A DNA stretch of 64,000 nucleotides. Origin: PALSA-612 sp963846915 (GTDB lineage: Bacteria > Actinomycetota > Thermoleophilia > Gaiellales > Gaiellaceae). The notes beneath the pieces are model-generated. The model did no database searches. It worked only from the letters and a program-made list of their open reading frames with translations, and was not told the origin of the DNA. Position 1 is the stretch's first letter, and each line of letters begins with the position of its first letter. Location of the stretch: positions 62,001 through 126,000 of the forward strand of contig CAWJXV010000004.1 in NCBI GenBank assembly GCA_963846915.1, read 5' to 3'. Made by a program: the position numbers and the translations under genes. Below, in pieces: positions 33,573-42,747 of this stretch.

Positions 33573-34553
33573 GTGGCCGGGCCCTCACCCACCACCGAGG
33601 AGACGACCCGCGAGCTCGAGCAGTACCGCGTCGAGCTGACGGGCTACTGCTACCGCATGCTCGGCTCGTCGTTCGAGGCCGAGGACGCCGTCCAGGAGAC
33701 GATGATCCGCGCCTGGCGCAACCTCGAACGGTTCGAGGGACGGGCAGCGCTGCGCTCCTGGCTCTACCGCATCGCCACCAACGTCTGCATCGACATGCTG
33801 AACAGCCGCAAGCGGCGTGCGCTGCCGATGGACCTCGGCCCGGCGCAGGAGCCAGTCGAGTCGAACCTCCACACCCTGCCGGCCACGGAGTGGATCCAGC
33901 CGGTGCCGGATTCGCTGGTCGTGCCCGACGGCGATCCGGCCGACGTCGCCGTCGCGCGCGAGACGATCCGGCTCGCCCTCGTCGCGGCGCTCCAGCACCT
34001 GCCGCCGCGCCAGCGCGCGGTGCTGATCCTCAGCGAGGTGCTGCGCTGGCAGGCCTCGGAGGTCGCCGAGCTCCTCGACACGAGCGTCGCTTCCGTGAAC
34101 AGCGCCCTCCAGCGCGCGCGTGCGACCCTCTCCGCCGGTGACGTGAGCATCTCCACGACACCGACCGAGCCCGACGACACCGACCGCGAGCTGCTCGACC
34201 GCTACGTGCAGGCGTTCCAGGACTACGACATGGACGCGCTGACGTCGCTGATCCAGGAGGACGCGACGCAGTGCATGCCGCCGTTCGACCTCTGGCTCGA
34301 CGGCCGCGAGGACATCCTCACCTGGTGGTTCGGGCCCGGGATCGGCTGCAGCGGCTCGCGCGTGATCCCGGCGCCGTCGGCGAACGGGGCGCCGACGTTC
34401 GGCCAGTACAAGCCGAGCGAGGGCGGCGGCTACGAGCCGTGGGCGCTGCAGGTGCTGCGGCTAGAGGGCGGGCGGATCGTCGAGTTCACCTTCTTCCTGG
34501 ACACCGAGACGCTCTTCCCGCTCTTCGGCCTCCCGCCGCGCCTCGACGCGTAG
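33573..34553 (+). CDS. ECF sigma factor with C-terminal SnoaL-like domain (TIGR02960 type)
   Basis: A 326-residue sigma-70 family factor. Region 2 includes GYCYRMLGSSFEAEDAVQET and RSWLYRIATNVCIDML. Region 4 includes LPPRQRAVLILSEVLRWQAS and VASVNSALQRARA. From about residue 205 a SnoaL-like domain follows (RYVQAFQDYDMDALTSLIQE and PFDLWLDGREDILTWW). In this ECF group the C-terminal domain regulates the factor directly and replaces an anti-sigma protein. GTG 33573 or TTG 33564 may be the start. The last 93 bases overlap the opposite-strand STAS gene. Confidence 0.9.
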   Translation: MAGPSPTTEETTRELEQYRVELTGYCYRMLGSSFEAEDAVQETMIRAWRNLERFEGRAALRSWLYRIATNVCIDMLNSRKRRALPMDLGPAQEPVESNLHTLPATEWIQPVPDSLVVPDGDPADVAVARETIRLALVAALQHLPPRQRAVLILSEVLRWQASEVAELLDTSVASVNSALQRARATLSAGDVSISTTPTEPDDTDRELLDRYVQAFQDYDMDALTSLIQEDATQCMPPFDLWLDGREDILTWWFGPGIGCSGSRVIPAPSANGAPTFGQYKPSEGGGYEPWALQVLRLEGGRIVEFTFFLDTETLFPLFGLPPRLDA

Positions 34554-34736
34554 CACGGTCGCGAGGCCGGCGAAGGCGATCAGCTCGAGCAGCTCACGCG
34601 GCGCGCCGCGCAGCCGCGCGTCGAGGCCGCGCCGGCGCAGCGCGAGCTGGAGCCTCGCGAGGGCGTCCAGGCTGGCCGCGTTCGGCGCGAGCGCGCTCGC
34701 GTCGACGACGACCCGGCCCGGGGATACGGCGCCCAT
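34461..34736 (-). CDS. STAS-domain-like protein, antisense to the sigma factor 3' end
   Basis: A 91-residue protein from ATG 34736. GRVVVDASALAPNAASLDAL, LARLQLALRRRGLDARLRGA and LLELIAFAGLATVLRVEA follow the STAS (anti-anti-sigma-like) pattern of strand, helix and C-terminal helix. The C-terminal tail EEREERLGVQEEGELDDPPA is encoded antisense to the last codons of the sigma gene. Similar tails are found in actinobacterial STAS proteins, so the overlap may be conserved. The usual phosphorylated serine of SpoIIAA is replaced by AAS in the loop, so the function is uncertain. Confidence 0.65.
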   Translation of the reverse strand: MGAVSPGRVVVDASALAPNAASLDALARLQLALRRRGLDARLRGAPRELLELIAFAGLATVLRVEARREAEEREERLGVQEEGELDDPPAL

Positions 34737-34842
34737 GAAGGGAAGACGGCATCCGAAGCCTGAACTCATCGGCGCGGCTGGCGATGAGTCCGGAGGCCCT
34801 GCCCGGTCTTACACGCGAGAGCCGAGCGAAAGGAGAGACTGG

Positions 34843-36307
34843 ATGACCATGGAGGAGAGCCGCACCCGCTGGATCGCCCTGATCGTCCTCTGCCTGGGCT
34901 CGCTGATGATCGTCCTCGATACGACGATCGTCAACGTCGCCCTGCCGTCGATCGGCAAGGACCTCGGCGTCTCCGAGACCTCGCTCGCCTGGGTGGTGAA
35001 CGCGTACCTGCTCACCTTCGGCGGCTTCCTGCTCCTCGGCGGGCGGCTCGGCGACCTCTACGGGCACCGGCGCCTGTTCCTGATCGGGATCACGCTGTTC
35101 ACGCTCGCCTCGCTCTCGTGCGGGCTCGCGAACTCGGAGGCGTTCCTGGTCACGGCGAGGGCGGTGCAAGGGCTCGGCGGCGCGGTCACGTCGGCCGTTG
35201 CGCTCTCCCTGATCATGACGCTCTTCACCGGACCCGGTCGAGCGGACGAAGGCGATGGGCGTGTTCGGCTTCGTCGCCGCCGGCGGCGGCACCGTGGGCG
35301 TGCTGCTCGGCGGCGTCCTCACGGATGCGCTCGACTGGCACTGGATCTTCCTCGTCAACGTGCCGATCGGCATCGGCGTCTTCGTCGCCGCGCTGCGCGT
35401 GCTGCCGACGGAGCGCGGGCCGGCGGCCGCGGGGCGCCTCGACGTCGCCGGGGCGATCGCGGTCACGGGATCGCTGATGCTGGCCGTCTACGCGATCGTG
35501 AACGGGAACCTGTGGGGCTGGACGTCCCCGCGCACGCTCGGCCTGCTCGGCGTCGCCGCAGCGCTAATGGCCGTCTTCGTCGCGATCGAGGCGCGCGTGC
35601 GCTCGCCCCTCGTGCCGCTCGGACTCTTCAAGCTGCGGAACGTGTCGACCGCGAACGGCATCGGCGTGCTCTGGGCGGCGGCGATGTTCGCCTGGTTCTT
35701 CCTGACGGCGCTCTACCTGGGCAGGGTGCTCGAGTACAGCCCGCTCGACGTGGGGCTCGCCTTCGCGCCGACGAGCGTGATCATGGGTGTCTTCTCGCTC
35801 GGCCTGTCTGCGAAGCTCGTGATGCGCCTCGGGATCAAGCGCCCGCTGACCGCCGGGCTCCTGCTCGCGGCGGTGGGGCTCGTCCTGTTCGTGCGTGCGC
35901 CGGTGGACGGCAACTTCGAGATGGACGTCCTGCCGAGCATGATCCTGCTCGGCGTCGGCGCGGGCATGGCGTTCAACCCGCTGCTGCTCGCGGCGATGAG
36001 CGACGTCGGGCCGGAGGAGGCGGGGCTCGCCTCCGGGCTCGTCAACACGGCATTCATGATGGGCGGCGCGCTCGGCCTCGCCGTCCTCGCCAGCCTGGCC
36101 GCCAAACGCACCGAGAGCCTCAGCGCCTCGGGAGAGAGTGCGAAGGCGGCGCTGACCGGCGGCTACCACCTCGCATTCATGACCGGCGCCGTCTTCGCCG
36201 TCGTCGGCGCGCTGCTGAGCGCGTTCGTGCTTCGCGAGCCGGCGCCGATGACTGCGCACGCCGGCGAGGAGCCGCGGCGCTCGCCGGCCTACGCCGAGTC
36301 CGACTGA
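34843..36307 (+). pseudogene. MFS drug exporter, DHA2 (14-TM) family, with one frameshift
   Basis: ATG 34843 follows AAAGGAG and starts MTMEESRTRWIALIVLCLGS. Family motifs are LDTTIVNVALPSIGKDLG (motif D1), GGRLGDLYGHRRLFLIG (motif A) and ARAVQGLGGAVTSAVALSL. Near 35231 the frame changes. The next base register reads ERTKAMGVFGFVAAGGGTVG (motif C region), DWHWIFLVNVPIGIG and runs to the end at 36307 with the remaining helices. One extra G in ACCGGACCC explains the shift. The two halves are fully conserved. The exporter would use the proton gradient; its substrate is unknown. Confidence 0.85.
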
Positions 36308-36335
36308 GCGGCGCCGTCTGCGGCAGAATCGCCGC

Positions 36336-37568
36336 GTGCCGCCGACCTACCGGATTCCGGGGCTGGTCGTCACCGAGCACGAGCTCTCGGTGCCGCTCGA
36401 CCATGAAGGTCCCGACGGCGAGCGGATCACGGTGTTTGCGCGCGAGGTGGCGGCACCCGACGGGCTCGACCGGCCGTTCCTCGTGTTCTTCCAGGGCGGC
36501 CCGGGCCATGAAGCTCCCCGGCCGACGACAACCGGTGTCCCGGGCTTCCTCACGCGTGCGCTCACCGAGTTCCGCGTGCTCCTGCTCGACCAGCGCGGGA
36601 CAGGCCGCTCGTCCCCGGTCGGCGCGCTCGACGGGATGGCTCCGCCGGAGCAGGTCGACTACCTCGCGAACTTCCGCGCCGACTCGATCGTCCGCGACGC
36701 CGAGCTCTTCCGCGCCGCGCTCGACGTCGACCGCTGGAGCGTCCTCGGCCAGAGCTTCGGCGGCTTCTGCGTCCTGACGTACCTGTCGATCGCGCCCGAA
36801 GGCCTCCGCGAGGCCTTCGTCACGGGCGGCCTGCCGCCGGTCGGTCGATCGGTCGACGACGTCTACCGCGCCACCTATGCACGGGTGCTCGAGCGCTGCC
36901 GACGCTACTACGAGACGTTTCCCGAGGATCGCGAGCGCGTGCGCGAGACGCGGCGGCGGCTCGAAGCCGAAGACGTGCGCCTTCCCTCGGGTGATCGGCT
37001 CACCGGCCGACGCCTGCGCGCGCTCGGCCACGGCCTGGGCATGAGCGACGGCGCGGAGACGCTCCACTACATCCTCGAGCTGCCGTTCGGCTCGCCCCTG
37101 TTCATGCACGAGCTCGAGGCGGCCGCACCGTTCCCGCCCCATCCGCTCTTCGCGGTGATCCACGAGGCGTGCTACGCCGACGGCGGGGCGACGCGGTGGT
37201 CGGCCGAGCGGCTGCTCCCGCCCGAGTACGCGGAGGACCCGACGCTGTTCACGGGCGAGCACGTCTACCCATGGATGTTCGAGGACTACGGCGCGCTCGT
37301 GCCGCTTCGCGAGGCGGCCGAGCTGCTCGCCGAGCGAGAGTGGCCGCGCCTCTACGATCCCGACCGGCTGGCCGCGAACGAGGTGCCGGCCGCTGCCGCC
37401 ATCTACGTCGACGACATGTACGTCGAGCGGACGTTCTCCGAGGAGACCGCCGCGCGGGTCCGCGGGCTCCGGCCCTGGATCACGAACGAGCTCGAGCACA
37501 ACGGCCTTCGCGCCGACGGCTCGCGCGTCCTCGGACGGCTGATCGACCTCGCCCGCGGGAAGGTCTAG
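36336..37568 (+). CDS. alpha/beta-hydrolase, prolyl aminopeptidase-like (S33)
   Basis: A 410-residue enzyme. FFQGGPGHEAP is the oxyanion HGGPG-type motif, VLLLDQRGTGRS the following strand, and VLGQSFGGFC the nucleophile elbow with the serine near residue 140. The cap domain and a C-terminal region with EDYGALVPLREAAELLAERE follow; the catalytic histidine is probably in ELEHNGLR. Proteins of this subfamily remove N-terminal proline or act on related amides. GTG start. The gene is followed directly (next codon position) by the helicase gene. Confidence 0.85.
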   Translation: MPPTYRIPGLVVTEHELSVPLDHEGPDGERITVFAREVAAPDGLDRPFLVFFQGGPGHEAPRPTTTGVPGFLTRALTEFRVLLLDQRGTGRSSPVGALDGMAPPEQVDYLANFRADSIVRDAELFRAALDVDRWSVLGQSFGGFCVLTYLSIAPEGLREAFVTGGLPPVGRSVDDVYRATYARVLERCRRYYETFPEDRERVRETRRRLEAEDVRLPSGDRLTGRRLRALGHGLGMSDGAETLHYILELPFGSPLFMHELEAAAPFPPHPLFAVIHEACYADGGATRWSAERLLPPEYAEDPTLFTGEHVYPWMFEDYGALVPLREAAELLAEREWPRLYDPDRLAANEVPAAAAIYVDDMYVERTFSEETAARVRGLRPWITNELEHNGLRADGSRVLGRLIDLARGKV

Positions 37569-39491
37569 ATGGTGTCGCATCCCGATCTCCCAGCCGAGCA
37601 GGCGTACCTCGACCACGCGCACGACTGCCTCGAGCACATGCGCGAGCGGATCGCGCGCGTGCTCGACGCGGGGTCGAACGAGTTCTCGGCGGAGGCGCTC
37701 GACGCCTGGCAGGTGCGCACGCTCCGAAGCTACGAGGACGCCGAGCGCGGCATCTGCTTCGGGCGGCTCGACATGGACGACGGCGGGCCGCTCTACGTGG
37801 GACGGCGCTGGATCCACGACGAGGGGCAGCAGCTCGTCGTCGCCAACTGGCAGGCGCCCGCCGCGCGTCCTTTCTACACGGCCACGCCCGTCGCGCCGCA
37901 GCACGTCGAGCGCCGCCGCCGCTTCCGCACCGAGGGTCGCCGCCTGCTCGAGATCGCCGACGAGACGTTCGGCGACACGGCCGGAGACGAGCCGCGCTCG
38001 CTCGGCGACTTCCTGCTCGAAGAGCTCGAGCGCAGCCGCGACGAGCACATGCGCGACATCGTCGCCACGATCCAGGCCGACCAGTACCGGCTGATCACAC
38101 ACGACGTCGAGGGCGTGCTGGTCGTCCAGGGCGGGCCGGGGACGGGCAAGACCGCGGTCGGCCTCCACCGCGCTTCCTGGCTCCTGTTCATGCACGCGCA
38201 GCGGCTGCGGCGCGAGGGCGTGCTCGTCGTCGGGCCGAACCGCACGTTCATCGAGTACGTCTCGCACGTACTGCCGTCGCTGGGCGAGGCGAGCGTCGTG
38301 CAGCGAGCCGTCGGCGATCTCCGCGAGGCAACCGTCGCCTCGGGCCGCGACACGCCCGAGATGGAGCGGGCGAAGGGCGACGCGGCGATGGCCGAGCGTC
38401 TCCGGGAGGCGGTCGAGAAGCACCGCTGCGAGCCGGAGGCCGAGCTCGAGGCGATGCTCGGCGTGAACTACGTACGCGTTCCGCTCGCGCGCGTCCGCGA
38501 GCTCCTCGACGAGGCGTGGGCCGGGGCCGCGAGCTGGGACGCCCGTCGCGAACGCCTGCGGATGGACCTGCTTCGCGCCTTCTACCAGGAGTACGGGCGC
38601 AAGCTCGGCGCCGAGGGGATGAGCACCTTCGAGGAGCTGGAGAAGGCGCTGACGAAGGGCGGTTACCTCAAGGGCTTCGTCGACCGCATCCTGCCGCCGC
38701 TCGTCCCCGAGCGCGTCTTCGTGCAGGCGCTCGGGCTCGCGCGCCGGCCGCGCGAGTGGACCGAGGCCGACATCGCGCTCCTCGACGAGCTCGACGAGCT
38801 GATCCACGGGCGGCCGAAGACGTTCGGGCATGTCGTCGTGGACGAGGCGCAGGATCTGACACCGATGCAGCTCCGGATGGTGGCGCGGCGAGCCGCGACC
38901 GGCTGGCTGACGCTGCTCGGCGACGTCGCGCAGGCGACGGGTCCGATCGCGTACGAGCGGTGGGACGAGGTGCTCGAGCACCTGCCCGTCGAGACGGCTT
39001 CCGTCGAGGAGCTCGTGCTCGCCTATCGCGTGCCGGCCGAGATCATGCGGCTCGCGCTTCCGCTGCTGCCGCAGATCGCGCCGCACGTGCGCCCGCCCGA
39101 GCCGTACCGGGAAGGCGGCGAGCCGCCGCGCCTGATCGTGGACGAGCGTGTCGCCCAGCGCGCCGCCGAGGAGGCCGTCCTCCTCGACGCGGGCGAGGGA
39201 TCCGTCGCCGTCGTCGCGCCTTCCTCGCTCGTGCCGGCGATCCGCGAGCTCCTCGAGCGCGCGCTCGTCGACGTCGACGGCTCGCCCGTGGAGGACCTGG
39301 CGCCTTCTGTCCGAGTGCTGAGCGCGCGCGAGGCGAAAGGCCTCGAGTTCGACCATGTCGTGCTCGCCGAGCCGGCCGGGTTCGTCGACGAGGTCGCGGG
39401 CGTCCAGGGTCGCCGCCACCTGTACGTCGCGCTGACGCGCGCGACGCAAACGCTCACCGTCGTGCACTCGCGTCCGCTGCCGTGGGCATGA
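37569..39491 (+). CDS. UvrD/HelD-like superfamily 1 helicase
   Basis: A 640-residue SF1 protein. A long helical N-terminal part (about 1-180) precedes Walker A VVQGGPGTGKTAVGLHRA near residue 188. VVDEAQDLTPMQLRM lies near 424, TGWLTLLGDVAQATG is motif III, and EAKGLEFDHVVLAEP with YVALTRATQTL closes the motor. The N-terminal coiled region is like HelD, which removes RNA polymerase from stalled complexes. It lacks the PcrA-type 1B/2B inserts. The ATG is just after the stop of the upstream hydrolase gene, so the two are likely in one operon. Confidence 0.85.
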   Translation: MVSHPDLPAEQAYLDHAHDCLEHMRERIARVLDAGSNEFSAEALDAWQVRTLRSYEDAERGICFGRLDMDDGGPLYVGRRWIHDEGQQLVVANWQAPAARPFYTATPVAPQHVERRRRFRTEGRRLLEIADETFGDTAGDEPRSLGDFLLEELERSRDEHMRDIVATIQADQYRLITHDVEGVLVVQGGPGTGKTAVGLHRASWLLFMHAQRLRREGVLVVGPNRTFIEYVSHVLPSLGEASVVQRAVGDLREATVASGRDTPEMERAKGDAAMAERLREAVEKHRCEPEAELEAMLGVNYVRVPLARVRELLDEAWAGAASWDARRERLRMDLLRAFYQEYGRKLGAEGMSTFEELEKALTKGGYLKGFVDRILPPLVPERVFVQALGLARRPREWTEADIALLDELDELIHGRPKTFGHVVVDEAQDLTPMQLRMVARRAATGWLTLLGDVAQATGPIAYERWDEVLEHLPVETASVEELVLAYRVPAEIMRLALPLLPQIAPHVRPPEPYREGGEPPRLIVDERVAQRAAEEAVLLDAGEGSVAVVAPSSLVPAIRELLERALVDVDGSPVEDLAPSVRVLSAREAKGLEFDHVVLAEPAGFVDEVAGVQGRRHLYVALTRATQTLTVVHSRPLPWA

Positions 39492-39568
39492 GCGCCGCGT
39501 GAGGTGTCTTGACCCGTCCGTAACACCTGGGTGACCCTTTCGTCACGCCTGCGTCATAGGCTGCGCCC

Positions 39569-40873
39569 ATGCGCGGCTCGATCCTCGCCGCGATCGCGAT
39601 CGGCGTCGTCGCGCTCGTCATCGGCACGGCGGCGCACTCGTCGGCCGGTCTATGGTGCGGCACGAGCGGGTTCCCGACCGACCGGCTCCCGGACGCCGTC
39701 TCCGCGCAGCAGATCCACGTCGTCTACGCGATCCCGTCTGACGGACAGGACGCGTTCGCGGAGGACGCGCAGCGGATCGTCGACGACCTCGGCGCGCTCG
39801 ACGACTGGTGGCACCGCGAGGACTCGACCCGGACGCCGCGCTTCGACCTCTACGCGTTCCCGGGCTGTGCCGGCGGGCTCGACGCCCTCGACCTGTCGAC
39901 CGTGCGGCTCCCGCACGACACGGCGTACTATCAGGCCATCGACGGGCGCTCGGACCGGCTCCGCGCCGACCTCGACACGACCTTCGCCGACCCGGCCAAG
40001 AAGTACCTGGTCTACTACGACGGGCCCGTCGATACGCCGTTCGACTGCGGCCAGTCGGCGATCGCGCCTGCGACGGGCGGTGCGACCGCGTACTCCTTCC
40101 TCTACCTGCAGGCTCCGAGCTGCACGCACGATCTCGGCACCGGCCGCGGAACCGCGGGCTACACGGCCCACGAGCTTCTCCACAACCTCGGGGCCGTGCC
40201 CGACGGAGCGCCGCACATCTGCTTCGAGCACTCCGTCTGCGACTGGTACCGGGACGTCGAGACGCAGCTCCCGACCGGCGACCCGATCGCGGAGCTGATC
40301 CTCGACTACGGACGCGACGACTACTACGGCCATCCCGGGGGCTGGTTCGACGTGCAGGACTCGCCCTGGCTCTCCCACGTCGGCGCGCCGCAGGAGCCGC
40401 TGTCCGTCGGGGTGACGGGCCGGGGCCGGGGCACGGTCACGAGCGACCTGCCCGGGATCGCCTGCCCCGGCGCCTGCGCGATCGCGTGGGAGCTGGGCGC
40501 GCGCGTCCATCTGTCGGCGACCGCCGCTCCCGGCTCGCAGTTCCTGCGCTGGGACGGCGCCTGCTCCGGCTCGGCCGACTGCGCCCTGACCATGAACGCA
40601 GCCTTGTCGGTCACGGCGACGTTCGTGCCGTCCGTGGTCTCGCTCGCCGTGAAGGTGCGCGGGCGCGGATCGGTGCGGAGCACGCCGCGCGGGATCACGT
40701 GCCCCGGCCACTGTGCCTCGCGGTTCGGGTACGGCACGCCCGTACGCCTGCGTGCGACCGCCCCGGAGGGCTGGCGCTTCGCGGCGTGGTCAGGGGCGTG
40801 TCGCGGTCACGGTGCGTGCGTCGTCTCCGAGGACGACGACCGCCGCGTCACAGCGACCTTCCGCAGCCGATAG
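39569..40873 (+). CDS. secreted HExxH zinc metalloprotease-like protein with two C-terminal repeats
   Basis: A 434-residue protein with a signal peptide (MRGSILAAIAIGVVALVIGT). The central part contains AGYTAHELLHNLGAVPDGAP, an HExxH-xxG zinc-protease motif near residue 201. Cysteines are spaced in pairs as in exported proteins. Two related beta-repeats of about 75 residues follow (VTGRGRGTVTSDLPGIACPG and VRGRGSVRSTPRGITCPGHC), each with a W.G.C..HG/SADC-like end, similar to InlB B-type repeats and suited to surface binding. The substrate is unknown. Confidence 0.8.
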   Translation: MRGSILAAIAIGVVALVIGTAAHSSAGLWCGTSGFPTDRLPDAVSAQQIHVVYAIPSDGQDAFAEDAQRIVDDLGALDDWWHREDSTRTPRFDLYAFPGCAGGLDALDLSTVRLPHDTAYYQAIDGRSDRLRADLDTTFADPAKKYLVYYDGPVDTPFDCGQSAIAPATGGATAYSFLYLQAPSCTHDLGTGRGTAGYTAHELLHNLGAVPDGAPHICFEHSVCDWYRDVETQLPTGDPIAELILDYGRDDYYGHPGGWFDVQDSPWLSHVGAPQEPLSVGVTGRGRGTVTSDLPGIACPGACAIAWELGARVHLSATAAPGSQFLRWDGACSGSADCALTMNAALSVTATFVPSVVSLAVKVRGRGSVRSTPRGITCPGHCASRFGYGTPVRLRATAPEGWRFAAWSGACRGHGACVVSEDDDRRVTATFRSR

Positions 40874-41208
40874 GTCCTGGCGGCGTCGGCGAGCCCGGCG
40901 CAGAACCCGATCCAGCGCGAGAACGCCCTGCCCGGCACGTCGAGCTGGGGCGACGGCGACCGGCAAGACTCGGCGATCCAGGGGTACGCGTCGGAGACGA
41001 GCGTCGACCGGGGCGAGACCCTTCACCTGCTCGTCACGTGCCTTCCGGCGTGCCTCGCCTACGTCTCGGAGCCGAGATCGTGAAGGTCGCGCCGCAGTCG
41101 ACGAGGGTGGCCGGGCGCGCTCGTGCCGGTCGAGATCGACCGCGCCCGCGAGGAGGGGCTCTACGTCGAGCCGAACGTCTGGAGGGTGCACCCGGCGTTC
41201 TGCTCGTA
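40874..41208 (+). pseudogene. remnant of an N,N-dimethylformamidase-large-subunit-like gene
   Basis: Directly after the protease stop, in the same register, the sequence reads NPIQRENALPGTSSWGDGDR and then SAIQGYASETSVDRGETLHL. This pattern (NPIxxENxxPGTxxW, then IxGYAsxTSVxxGxxLxL) begins the beta-rich domain of N,N-dimethylformamidase-like and related secreted proteins. A stop codon interrupts at about 41082. Further family-like codons continue in other frames to a terminal VWRVHPAFCS near 41208. No start codon is left. It is a decayed fragment. Confidence 0.5.
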
Positions 41209-41268
41209 ACGTTCGCGCCTCCGTCGGGACGAAATCCGGATGGGTATCGTCCTGGCGCTACGAGCGCG

Positions 41269-41910
41269 GTCACGACCACCCCCGACGAGCGTCGCCTGCT
41301 GGACCAGCTACGGGCCGGCGACGAAGCCGCGTTCATGGACCTCGTTCGACTCTACGGGCCGTCGATGCTGCGGGTGGCGATGATGTACGTCTCCTCGCGC
41401 GCAGTCGCCGAGGAGGTGGTGCAGGAGGCCTGGCTCGGGGTGCTCAGGGGCCTCGACCGATTCGAGGGCCGCTCCTCGCTCAAGACCTGGATCTTCCGGA
41501 TCCTGACCAACACCGCCAAGACGCGCGGCGAGCGCGAGGGCCGCAGCGTGCCCTTCTCGAGCCTGGCCGGAGACGACGAGAGCGACGAGCCCGCGGTCGA
41601 CGCCGACCGGTTCCTCGGCCCCGACCATCGCTGGTCCGGCCACTGGGCCTCGACGCCTCGCAACCCGCACGACTTGCCCGACGAGCAGCTTCTGAGCGGG
41701 GAGGCGCGCGAGCGGATCGCCGCGGCGATCGAGGCGCTGCCCGAGAACCACCGCGCGGTGATCACGCTTCGCGACGTCGACGGCTTCGACGCGGCCGAAG
41801 CGTGCGAGATCCTCGGCATCTCGGAGGCGAACCAGCGCGTGCTGCTGCACCGCGCCCGCGCCAGGGTGCGGGCCGCGCTCGAGGACTATCTCGACCAGGA
41901 GGCGGCATGA
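41269..41910 (+). CDS. ECF-type sigma-70 factor
   Basis: About 210 residues of sigma factor. Region 2 has AAFMDLVRLYGPSMLRVAMM, AEEVVQEAWLGVLRGLDRFE and SLKTWIFRILTNTAKTRGE. A linker containing DRFLGPDHRWSGHWAS follows, then region 4 with LPENHRAVITLRDVDGFDAA and SEANQRVLLHRARARVRAAL. No ATG, GTG or TTG lies at the expected start; the frame is open upstream into the remnant, and an ATG at 41240 is in another frame, so the 5' end may be damaged or misread. It is coupled to a zinc-finger anti-sigma gene by an ATGA overlap. Confidence 0.85.
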   Translation, partial: VTTTPDERRLLDQLRAGDEAAFMDLVRLYGPSMLRVAMMYVSSRAVAEEVVQEAWLGVLRGLDRFEGRSSLKTWIFRILTNTAKTRGEREGRSVPFSSLAGDDESDEPAVDADRFLGPDHRWSGHWASTPRNPHDLPDEQLLSGEARERIAAAIEALPENHRAVITLRDVDGFDAAEACEILGISEANQRVLLHRARARVRAALEDYLDQEAA

Positions 41911-42155
41911 CCGCGCCCGAAGACATCAGCTGCAAGGAGATCGTCGAGATCGTCAGCGATTACGTCGAGGGCTTGCTCTGCCCCGACGAGCGCGAGGCGG
42001 TCGAGCTCCACCTCAACCTCTGCGACGGCTGCGAAGACTATCTGGAGCAGCTGCGCGTCGCGATCGCGGTGACCGGCGAGCTCCCCGCGGACGCGCTCTC
42101 GCCCGAGGTGGAGGAGGAGCTCTGTCTCGCCTTCAGGAGCTTCGGCCGGGCGTGA
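41907..42155 (+). CDS. anti-sigma factor with zf-HC2 zinc finger
   Basis: An 82-residue protein. His35, Cys39 and Cys42 in VELHLNLCDGCEDYLEQLR form the HxxxCxxC zinc motif of ZAS-type anti-sigma factors, together with Cys9. The start overlaps the sigma gene stop (ATGA). There is no membrane segment, so it is a cytoplasmic regulator, possibly redox-responsive through the zinc site. It presumably binds the preceding sigma factor. Confidence 0.9.
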   Translation: MTAPEDISCKEIVEIVSDYVEGLLCPDEREAVELHLNLCDGCEDYLEQLRVAIAVTGELPADALSPEVEEELCLAFRSFGRA

Positions 42156-42652
42156 ACGCGTACAAGTTCCTCCGCGCCGGCTCGGTCGGCCCGTTCACCG
42201 GCTTCCGCTGGGAGCCCGGGTGCTGGGTCGAGGCTGCCGACGTCGTGCCGTGCGAGCAGGGCGTTCATGCCTGCCGCGTCGACGACCTCCCGTTCTGGAC
42301 GAACGACGAGCTCTGGGAGATCGAGCTCGACGGGGACGTCGTCGGGGTCGGGCGCAAGCTCGTGGCGCCGCGCGGACGGCTCGTCAGCCGCGTCGACGCG
42401 TGGACGGCGGCTGCGTCGCAGGATCTCGGGGACACGTCGGCTGCCCGGGCGCGGGCGATCGCCGATGCGCGTCCCGACGACCTGATGGCCAGGGCGTATG
42501 CCGAGGACGCGGAGCGCCGTGCCGGCCAGGGACGCTCCTACGTCGCGACCTTCATCGCCGCCTTCGCGGCCGAGCACGCGGGGGGCCCGGAAGGCCGTGA
42601 CGCCGAGCGGGCCGCACAGGCCGACTGGTTCAGGGCACTGCTCGACGGCTGA
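42152..42652 (+). CDS. DUF7666-like hypothetical protein
   Basis: A 166-residue protein with a GTG start overlapping the anti-sigma stop (GTGA). The start MNAYKFLRAGSVGPFTGFRW, then CEQGVHACRVDDLPFWTNDE and LWEIELDGDVVGVGRKLVAP are typical of a small family annotated DUF7666, with unknown function. The C-terminal half is helical and Ala-rich. As the third gene of the sigma operon it may be part of the same response. Confidence 0.6.
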   Translation: MNAYKFLRAGSVGPFTGFRWEPGCWVEAADVVPCEQGVHACRVDDLPFWTNDELWEIELDGDVVGVGRKLVAPRGRLVSRVDAWTAAASQDLGDTSAARARAIADARPDDLMARAYAEDAERRAGQGRSYVATFIAAFAAEHAGGPEGRDAERAAQADWFRALLDG

Positions 42653-42747
42653 GAGCCGATTGGGCGCCGCCGTCTCGGCCGGCGACGCCCACCGTTTGCA
42701 GGGCTACAGCGCGGCGAGGCCCGCCTCGCCGGGAGGCCCAACCGGTG

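Noticed and set aside
34843..36307. Programmed frameshift in the MFS gene
   Set aside because: No slippery heptamer or obvious downstream pseudoknot was seen; a simple indel is more likely.
36177..39467. 1096-codon minus-strand frame
   Set aside because: It is antisense to the hydrolase and HelD-like genes, both with intact motifs; long open antisense frames are common in GC-rich DNA.
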